Of a DNA stretch of 11,157 nt, positions 6,528 through 11,157 are shown piece by piece. Position numbers and translations under genes: made by a program. Under the pieces are notes generated by a model. It saw nothing but the letters and a program-made list of their open reading frames with translations. It was not told the DNA's origin and did not search any database. The stretch's first letter is position 1; each line of letters opens with the position of its first letter. Source of the DNA: Deltaproteobacteria bacterium (lineage in GTDB: Bacteria; Desulfobacterota; DSM-4660; Desulfatiglandales; Desulfatiglandaceae). Location: the NCBI GenBank assembly GCA_021159825.1, contig JAGHDR010000346.1, positions 1-11,157 of the forward strand, in the 5' to 3' direction.

Positions 6528-7721
6528 TTATTCAATAATTTCGCTGATGACACCGGCCCCGACGGTCCGGCCACCCTCGCGAATGGCAAACCGCAATTCC
6601 TTCTCCATGGCAATGGGAGTGATCAGAACAACCTCCATGGACACATTATCCCCCGGCATCACCATTTCAACACCTTCCGGAAGCGTTGTAACACCCGTTA
6701 CATCCGTTGTCCTGAAATAGAACTGCGGACGATATCCATTGAAGAACGGTGTATGCCGCCCGCCCTCTTCCTTCGTCAAAATATAGGCTTCCGCTTTGAA
6801 CTTCGTATGGGGCGTAATGGATCCCGGTTTTGCAACCACCTGTCCACGTTCCACTTCATCCCGTTTGGTACCGCGAATCAGAACACCCACATTATCGCCC
6901 GCGATCCCTTGATCCAAAATCTTTCGGAACATCTCAACACCCGTGCAAACCGTTTTCATGGTGTCCTTGATCCCGACGATCTCAACATCATCGCCCACCT
7001 TCACAATGCCTCGCTCCACACGACCCGTCACAACCGTGCCCCGACCTGAAATGCTGAATACATCTTCGATGGGCATCAGAAACGGTTTTTCCGTATCACG
7101 GACCGGTTCGGGGATATATTCATCGATGGCATCCATCAATTCAAATATCGGTTTCGCCTCTTCAGAATCCGAATCATCGCTTTCAAGGGCCTTTAGGGCG
7201 CTTCCTTTGATAATCGGGATATCATCCCCCGGAAATTCGTACTTGCTCAACAGCTCGCGCAGCTCAAGCTCCACCAGTTCAATGAGCTCTTCGTCATCCA
7301 CCATATCGCATTTATTGAGGAACACCACAATACTGGGAACACCCACCTGCCGCGCCAGCAATATGTGCTCGCGGGTCTGGGGCATAGGGCCGTCGTCGGC
7401 GCCCACTACCAGGATGGCGCCATCCATCTGGGCCGCCCCCGTAATCATATTCTTGATGTAATCCGCATGGCCCGGGCAGTCCACATGGGCATAATGGCGG
7501 TTGTCGGTCTCGTACTCAACGTGGGCCGTCGCAATGGTAATTCCCCTGGCTTTTTCCTCCGGCGCTTTATCGATCTGATCGAAAGGAACATAATCCGCCA
7601 TGCCCTTCTTTTCCAGATGCTTCGTGATCGCCGCGGTCAAGGTCGTTTTGCCATGATCGATATGGCCGATGGTTCCCACGTTCAAATGCGGCTTCGTCCT
7701 CTCAAATTTCGCTTTGGCCAT
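6528..7721 (-). CDS. tuf: Translation elongation factor Tu
   Basis: EF-Tu is the GTPase that carries aminoacyl-tRNA to the ribosomal A site. The 397-residue product is full length. The G domain shows G1 GHIDHGKT (residues 19-26), the switch I threonine Thr62, G3 DCPGH (81-85, with catalytic His85), G4 NKCD (136-139) and G5 SALK (174-177). Domain II contains [18 protein letters not shown], and domain III ends [18 protein letters not shown] 7721 follows AGGAGG by 9 nt. It comes directly after rpsG (97-nt gap) without fusA, and rpsJ follows 11 nt later. A candidate promoter lies in the upstream gap. Whether a second tuf copy exists cannot be told from this window. Confidence 0.99.
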   Translation of the reverse strand: MAKAKFERTKPHLNVGTIGHIDHGKTTLTAAITKHLEKKGMADYVPFDQIDKAPEEKARGITIATAHVEYETDNRHYAHVDCPGHADYIKNMITGAAQMDGAILVVGADDGPMPQTREHILLARQVGVPSIVVFLNKCDMVDDEELIELVELELRELLSKYEFPGDDIPIIKGSALKALESDDSDSEEAKPIFELMDAIDEYIPEPVRDTEKPFLMPIEDVFSISGRGTVVTGRVERGIVKVGDDVEIVGIKDTMKTVCTGVEMFRKILDQGIAGDNVGVLIRGTKRDEVERGQVVAKPGSITPHTKFKAEAYILTKEEGGRHTPFFNGYRPQFYFRTTDVTGVTTLPEGVEMVMPGDNVSMEVVLITPIAMEKELRFAIREGGRTVGAGVISEIIE

Positions 7722-7778
7722 TTTTTGTGCCCTCCTGGGTGATAGTAAGTCAACGCTCGAACTGCAACGACTCCTTTG

Positions 7779-7806
7779 ATTATATGACGACGCTAACTGC
7801 CACCAA
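7779..7806 (-). promoter_or_regulatory. Candidate sigma70 promoter upstream of tuf
   Basis: In the rpsG-tuf gap the minus strand has TATAAT (7779-7784), a perfect -10 element. TTGGTG (7801-7806) lies 16 nt upstream as a -35 matching 3 of 6 positions. Transcription would start near 7772, about 50 nt before the tuf ATG. The -35 is weak, so this is a candidate internal promoter that could raise EF-Tu output above that of the str genes. Confidence 0.4.
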
Positions 7807-7818
7807 TTAGTTATTCAG

Positions 7819-8289
7819 TTACCAGCGATAATGGGCAAAGGCCTTATTTGCCTCAGCCATCCGGTGGGTATCTTCTCTCTTCTTGATGGATGCTCCTCTT
7901 TCGCTTGCCGCATCCATCAGTTCACCGGCCAATTTTATAGCCATGGTTTTTTCACCCCGACCACTGGCAAAACCGATAATCCAGCGCATACTGAGCGCCT
8001 GTCGCCTGGCCGGTCGTACCTCTGTAGGAACCTGGTATGTGGATCCTCCCACCCGTCGGGATTTCACCTCAACAGCGGGCCTTACATTTTCAAGGGCGGT
8101 TTGAAAAATGGACAACGGATCTTTTTTGGTTTTCTCCTCTATGATTCCGAAAGCCTCGTAAAGGATCGCCTGGGCCGTACTCTTCTTTCCTTTACTCATC
8201 AGGTTATTGATAAACTTGGCCGCAAGCACACTGTTGTATCTGGGGTCGGGTTTGATTTCTCTTTTGACCCCTACTCTCTTTCTGGACAT
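7819..8289 (-). CDS. rpsG: 30S ribosomal protein S7
   Basis: S7 is the primary organiser of the 3' domain of 16S rRNA and contacts E-site tRNA and mRNA. In E. coli it is the translational repressor of the str operon. From ATG 8289 the product is 156 residues, the common S7 length, starting [40 protein letters not shown] lies in the middle, [14 protein letters not shown] follows, and the tail is [20 protein letters not shown]. An in-frame TTG at 8301 would add four residues, but it overlaps the GGAG ribosome site that is spaced 6 nt from ATG 8289. The gene lies 113 nt after rpsL; downstream comes tuf rather than fusA. Confidence 0.98.
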   Translation of the reverse strand: MSRKRVGVKREIKPDPRYNSVLAAKFINNLMSKGKKSTAQAILYEAFGIIEEKTKKDPLSIFQTALENVRPAVEVKSRRVGGSTYQVPTEVRPARRQALSMRWIIGFASGRGEKTMAIKLAGELMDAASERGASIKKREDTHRMAEANKAFAHYRW

Positions 8290-8295
8290 AAAAAT

Positions 8296-8299
8296 CTCC
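8296..8299 (-). promoter_or_regulatory. Ribosome binding site deciding the rpsG start
   Basis: Minus-strand GGAG, 6 nt before ATG 8289. It overlaps the alternative in-frame TTG (8301-8299), which it therefore excludes. Confidence 0.7.
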
Positions 8300-8402
8300 A
8301 AAACACAGATAGAATTTCTTGATACCGCCGGAAAAAATCGAAATTTGCCCGCTCAGCGAACTTATTCGACATCTCCTCAAATCATTTTGTACTGTTACCG
8401 CA

Positions 8403-8795
8403 TTATGAACCGCTTGCCCGAAGACCCTTTGGCCTTTTAGCGCCATATTTGGATCGACCCTGGCGACGATCATCCACACCCGTGGCATCCATGGTCCCCC
8501 TCACCACATGGTATCTTACACCCGGTAAATCCTTGACGCGACCACCCCGGATCAGGACCACGGAATGCTCCTGAAGGTTGTGCCCCATCCCTGGGATATA
8601 GGAAGTCACCTCAAGCCCATTTGTCAATCTGACCCTCGCGACCTTCCTCAGAGCGGAGTTTGGCTTTTTAGGCGTTGACGTGTAAACCCTGACACACACG
8701 CCCCTTTTTTGAGGAGCTCCCTGCAGAGCGGGTGTCGTAGCTTTCCTTTTTGATTTACGACGGCCCTTTCTAACGAGCTGGTTAATGGTCGGCAT
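8403..8795 (-). CDS. rpsL: 30S ribosomal protein S12
   Basis: S12 lies at the decoding centre and controls accuracy of codon reading. The 130-residue product (E. coli 124) begins [18 protein letters not shown] and has [20 protein letters not shown] (about 34-53) and [20 protein letters not shown] (77-96). Lys43 and Lys88, the positions where streptomycin-resistance changes arise in other bacteria, are both the wild-type lysine. Asp89, the family's methylthiolation site, is present. The tail is slightly long ([11 protein letters not shown]). ATG 8795 has AAGGAG about 5 nt upstream. It is the first gene after a strong promoter in the rpoC-rpsL gap, so it probably heads the str transcript. Confidence 0.98.
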   Translation of the reverse strand: MPTINQLVRKGRRKSKRKATTPALQGAPQKRGVCVRVYTSTPKKPNSALRKVARVRLTNGLEVTSYIPGMGHNLQEHSVVLIRGGRVKDLPGVRYHVVRGTMDATGVDDRRQGRSKYGAKRPKGLRASGS

Positions 8796-8847
8796 GAAAT
8801 CTCCTTACTTTTCACTTCAATCACAAGCACATAAAAAAAACATTGTT

Positions 8848-8863
8848 TTCTGAAACCACAGAA
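8848..8863 (-). other. Small hairpin and T8 run in the rpsL leader
   Basis: Just at the predicted transcript start the minus strand has TTCTG-TGGTTT-CAGAA, a perfect 5-bp stem with a 6-nt loop. A run of eight T follows 7 nt later (8833-8840). The stem is too weak and too far from the T-run for a normal terminator. It may act as a 5'-end structure or a pause element in the leader, or have no role. Confidence 0.25.
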
Positions 8864-8869
8864 TTTACC

Positions 8870-8898
8870 TTTATATTCGCTTGGCTGCTCTTTGTCAA
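8870..8898 (-). promoter_or_regulatory. Strong sigma70-type promoter for rpsL and downstream genes
   Basis: In the 130-nt rpoC-rpsL gap the minus strand carries a perfect -35 TTGACA (8893-8898) and a -10 TATAAA (8870-8875, 5 of 6 matches) with the ideal 17-nt spacer. Transcription is expected to start near 8863, leaving a leader of about 68 nt before the rpsL ATG. No terminator is visible between rpoC and this promoter, so read-through from rpoBC may add to it. This is the best promoter match in the window and the likely driver of the str-S10-spc transcript. Confidence 0.75.
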
Positions 8899-8925
8899 GA
8901 CAATTAACGGGGTGGATCAAAAAAA

Positions 8926-11157
8926 CTATCCCGCGACACCAATCTCTATACTCCGGTAACTTTCGAGTCCCGTACCTGCCGGAATCAAGCGACCCATGAT
9001 CACATTTTCTTTCAGGCCTTTCAACCCGTCCTCTTTACCCGCGATACTGGCTTCGGACAAGACCTTGGTGGTTTCCTGAAAGGACGCAGCCGAAATAAAA
9101 CTCTCCGTATTGAGGGACGCCTTGGTGATGCCCAAGAGCAACGCCTCAGCACTTGCAGGCTGTTTTCCCTGAACAATCAGTTTGTTGTTCACCTCCTGGA
9201 AACGCCATTTTTCCACATTCTCCGCCAAAAGGAACCCTGAATCGCCCACGTCGGTGACACTCACCTGTCTGACCATCTGGCGAACAATCACTTCGATATG
9301 CTTATCATTAATTCTGACCCCCTGTAGACGGTAAACCTCCTGAACCTCGTTCACGAGATATTTGGCGAGCTCTTTCATCCCTCGAATTTTTAATATATCA
9401 TGGGGATCCGCGGAACCATCCATGAGTGCCTCTCCCGCACGCACATAGTCTCCATCCAGAACACTGACGTGCTTTCCTTTCGGGACCAAGTAGGTCACGG
9501 CATCACCCACTTCAGGCGTAACAATCATTTTCCTTTTGCCCTTGGTATTCTTACCGAAGGAGAGCACCCCGTCGATTTCGGAGATAATCGCTGTTTCCTT
9601 GGGCTTCCGCACTTCAAAAAGTTCAGCTACACGGGGAAGACCGCCTGTAATATCCTTTGTTTTAGTCGTTTCACGAGGGATCTTGGCCAAAACCGTACCT
9701 GCACCCACCGTCTCTCCCTCATTAACCATGATAATCGCGCCCACCGGCAACTGATAACGGCCCTTGGCTTTTCCGCCTCCCGGAATATCACTGGTTTTTC
9801 CCGAGCTGTCTTTGATTGAGATTCGGGGTCTGGCATCCGTCTCCCGCGATTCCACGATAATACGGCTGATTTTTCCCGTCACCGTATCCCGCTTCTCTTT
9901 CAAGGTCCGATCCTCAATGATATCCCCGAATTTCACAACGCCGGGCACTTCCGTTAAAATGGGGATGGTGAAAGGGTCCCACTCGGCCAAAACTTGGGAG
10001 GGTTCTACCGTCTGCCCATCCCGCACTTTCAGGGCAGCGCCGTATATGATGGGGTAGCGCTCCACTTCCCTGCCGCCCTTTCCCAATATGGCCATTTCTC
10101 CATTTCGATTCATGACCACAAGGTCACCCGCCGCGTTTAAAACCGTCTTAAGATCAATAAATTTCACCTCACCCGGATTCCGGGGTTGAATGGTCGATTG
10201 TTCGACCCGGCGGCTGGCCGTTCCACCGATGTGGAAGGTTCTCATGGTCAACTGTGTCCCCGGCTCACCGATGGACTGTGCGGCAATAACGCCCACCGCT
10301 TCTCCCATGTTCACTTCGTGCCCATGGGCCAGATCACGGCCATAACATTTTTTGCAAACCCCCCTACGGGCCTCACAAGTTAGAACCGACCTGATCCTGA
10401 CTTTTTCGATACCGGCCTTTTCGATCAATTCAACCTCTTCTTCATTAATCGCCTCGTTGGCGCCCACCAGCACATCCCCCGTCACCGGGTCCTCAATATC
10501 ATCACTGGCAACACGCCCAAGGATTCTTTCCCCCACCCGCTGAAGGACTTCGCCCCCTTCCAACAGAGACTCCACCCAGATGCCGTCGATGGTACCACAA
10601 TCGTCCTCCGTAATAATGGCCTCCTGAGAAACGTCAACCAGTCGTCGGGTCAAGTACCCCGAATTGGCGGTCTTAAGGGCGGTATCCGCAAGACCTTTTC
10701 TGGCCCCATGGGTGGATATGAAATATTGCAGTACGGTCAATCCTTCCCGGAAATTGCTTGTGATGGGTGTCTCAATAATTTCACCCGACGGCTTTGCCAT
10801 CAAGCCCCTCATGCCGGCCAACTGCCGCATCTGGTCTTTTGATCCCCTGGCGCCGGAATCGGACATCATATAGACGGCATTAAAACTAGCAACGTCGGTC
10901 AGGCCCAACTCAGGGCTGTCAATCCGTTTCACGGCCATCTCTTTCATCATCTCAGCGGCCACATTTTCCGTGGATTGCGACCAGATATCAACGACCTTGT
11001 TATATTTTTCACCTGAAGTAATCAGACCGTCCACATACTGCTCTTCGATCTTTTTCACTTCATTTTCCGCCTCATGGATAATCGTTTCTTTTTCCGATGG
11101 AATCACCATATCCTTCATGGCAATGGAAATACCGGAAATCGTTGCATATTTATAGCC
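8926..11157 (-). CDS. rpoC: RNA polymerase beta' subunit, C-terminal 743 residues (5' end outside window)
   Basis: Beta' forms much of the catalytic cleft of RNA polymerase. The frame is open at the window edge, and its first codons read [20 protein letters not shown], so the fragment starts at about residue 628 in E. coli numbering. The catalytic NADFDGD lies upstream, out of view. Visible parts are the bridge helix ([20 protein letters not shown], fragment residues 142-161) and the second zinc site Cys187, Cys261, Cys268, Cys271, with the same spacing as E. coli Cys814/888/895/898. The trigger loop follows, with TMRTFHIGG and its histidine equivalent to His936. A long insertion follows in the trigger loop (SI3 type), and then LFEVRKPKE and [20 protein letters not shown]. 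The end, [20 protein letters not shown], is shorter than that of E. coli. Stop TAG lies 130 nt before rpsL. Confidence 0.98.
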   Translation of the reverse strand, partial: GYKYATISGISIAMKDMVIPSEKETIIHEAENEVKKIEEQYVDGLITSGEKYNKVVDIWSQSTENVAAEMMKEMAVKRIDSPELGLTDVASFNAVYMMSDSGARGSKDQMRQLAGMRGLMAKPSGEIIETPITSNFREGLTVLQYFISTHGARKGLADTALKTANSGYLTRRLVDVSQEAIITEDDCGTIDGIWVESLLEGGEVLQRVGERILGRVASDDIEDPVTGDVLVGANEAINEEEVELIEKAGIEKVRIRSVLTCEARRGVCKKCYGRDLAHGHEVNMGEAVGVIAAQSIGEPGTQLTMRTFHIGGTASRRVEQSTIQPRNPGEVKFIDLKTVLNAAGDLVVMNRNGEMAILGKGGREVERYPIIYGAALKVRDGQTVEPSQVLAEWDPFTIPILTEVPGVVKFGDIIEDRTLKEKRDTVTGKISRIIVESRETDARPRISIKDSSGKTSDIPGGGKAKGRYQLPVGAIIMVNEGETVGAGTVLAKIPRETTKTKDITGGLPRVAELFEVRKPKETAIISEIDGVLSFGKNTKGKRKMIVTPEVGDAVTYLVPKGKHVSVLDGDYVRAGEALMDGSADPHDILKIRGMKELAKYLVNEVQEVYRLQGVRINDKHIEVIVRQMVRQVSVTDVGDSGFLLAENVEKWRFQEVNNKLIVQGKQPASAEALLLGITKASLNTESFISAASFQETTKVLSEASIAGKEDGLKGLKENVIMGRLIPAGTGLESYRSIEIGVAG

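Noticed and set aside
7748..7753. TTGACT on the minus strand ahead of tuf as a further -35 element.
   Set aside because: The place where a -10 would fall is the GC-rich ribosome binding region of tuf, with no TATAAT-like sequence.
8271..8372. A 33-codon minus-strand frame in the rpsL-rpsG gap, starting right after GAGGAG and running into rpsG.
   Set aside because: The Shine-Dalgarno abuts the ATG with no spacing, the product has no recognisable features, and it overlaps the rpsG start in another frame. Possible as a leader peptide but not supported.
1..11157. A search for mobile elements, CRISPR, toxin-antitoxin, phage or an undescribed system.
   Set aside because: Every stretch over 130 nt is accounted for by core ribosomal, EF-Tu or polymerase genes in the standard order; no foreign genes, terminal repeats or direct repeat arrays were seen.

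Overview
This window is one uninterrupted block of ribosomal and transcription/translation genes. All 18 genes lie on the minus strand, so transcription runs from base 11157 towards base 1. In transcription order they are: rpoC (3' part only), rpsL, rpsG, tuf, rpsJ, rplC, rplD, rplW, rplB, rpsS, rplV, rpsC, rplP, rpmC, rpsQ, rplN, rplX and rplE (5' part only). This is the conserved bacterial rpoBC - str - S10 - spc super-cluster. I found no mobile element, CRISPR array, tRNA, rRNA or foreign-looking gene.

The organism is a bacterium. The beta' fragment carries the long insertion inside the trigger loop (SI3 type) seen in Proteobacteria and relatives, and it aligns nearly residue for residue with E. 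coli beta'. Protein style (long N-terminal strand of L24 with a four-cysteine C-terminus, EF-Tu with GHIDHGKT), mid-range GC and strong Shine-Dalgarno sites fit a deltaproteobacterium / Desulfobacterota, perhaps a sulfate-reducer relative. That placement is inference from general resemblance only.

Layout: 11157-8926 is the C-terminal 743 residues of RNA polymerase beta'. The 130-nt gap after it holds a very good sigma70-type promoter (TTGACA - 17 nt - TATAAA) and a leader of roughly 68 nt before rpsL. The str part (8795-6528) is rpsL-rpsG-tuf; fusA, usually between rpsG and tuf, is missing. A second candidate promoter lies just ahead of tuf. The S10 part (6516-1176) runs rpsJ to rpsQ with no gene missing from the standard order and is separated from tuf by only 11 nt. 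The spc part begins with rplN (1141) and leaves the window inside rplE. There is no gene-free stretch of 300 bases; the longest gap is 130 nt.

The genes work together as follows: S12, S7, S10, L3, L4, L23, L2, S19, L22, S3, L16, L29, S17, L14, L24 and L5 build both ribosomal subunits, EF-Tu delivers aminoacyl-tRNA to them, and beta' is the catalytic polymerase partner (S10 doubles as NusE). Several starts are corrected here from Shine-Dalgarno spacing and family N-termini: rplX (GTG), rplE, rpsS and rpsC (all TTG), rpmC, rpsQ and rpsG (internal ATG). Nothing here looks like a new biological system. The points worth a look are the absent fusA, the recurring ~100-nt gaps between genes that are usually packed tightly, the promoters and the non-ATG starts.
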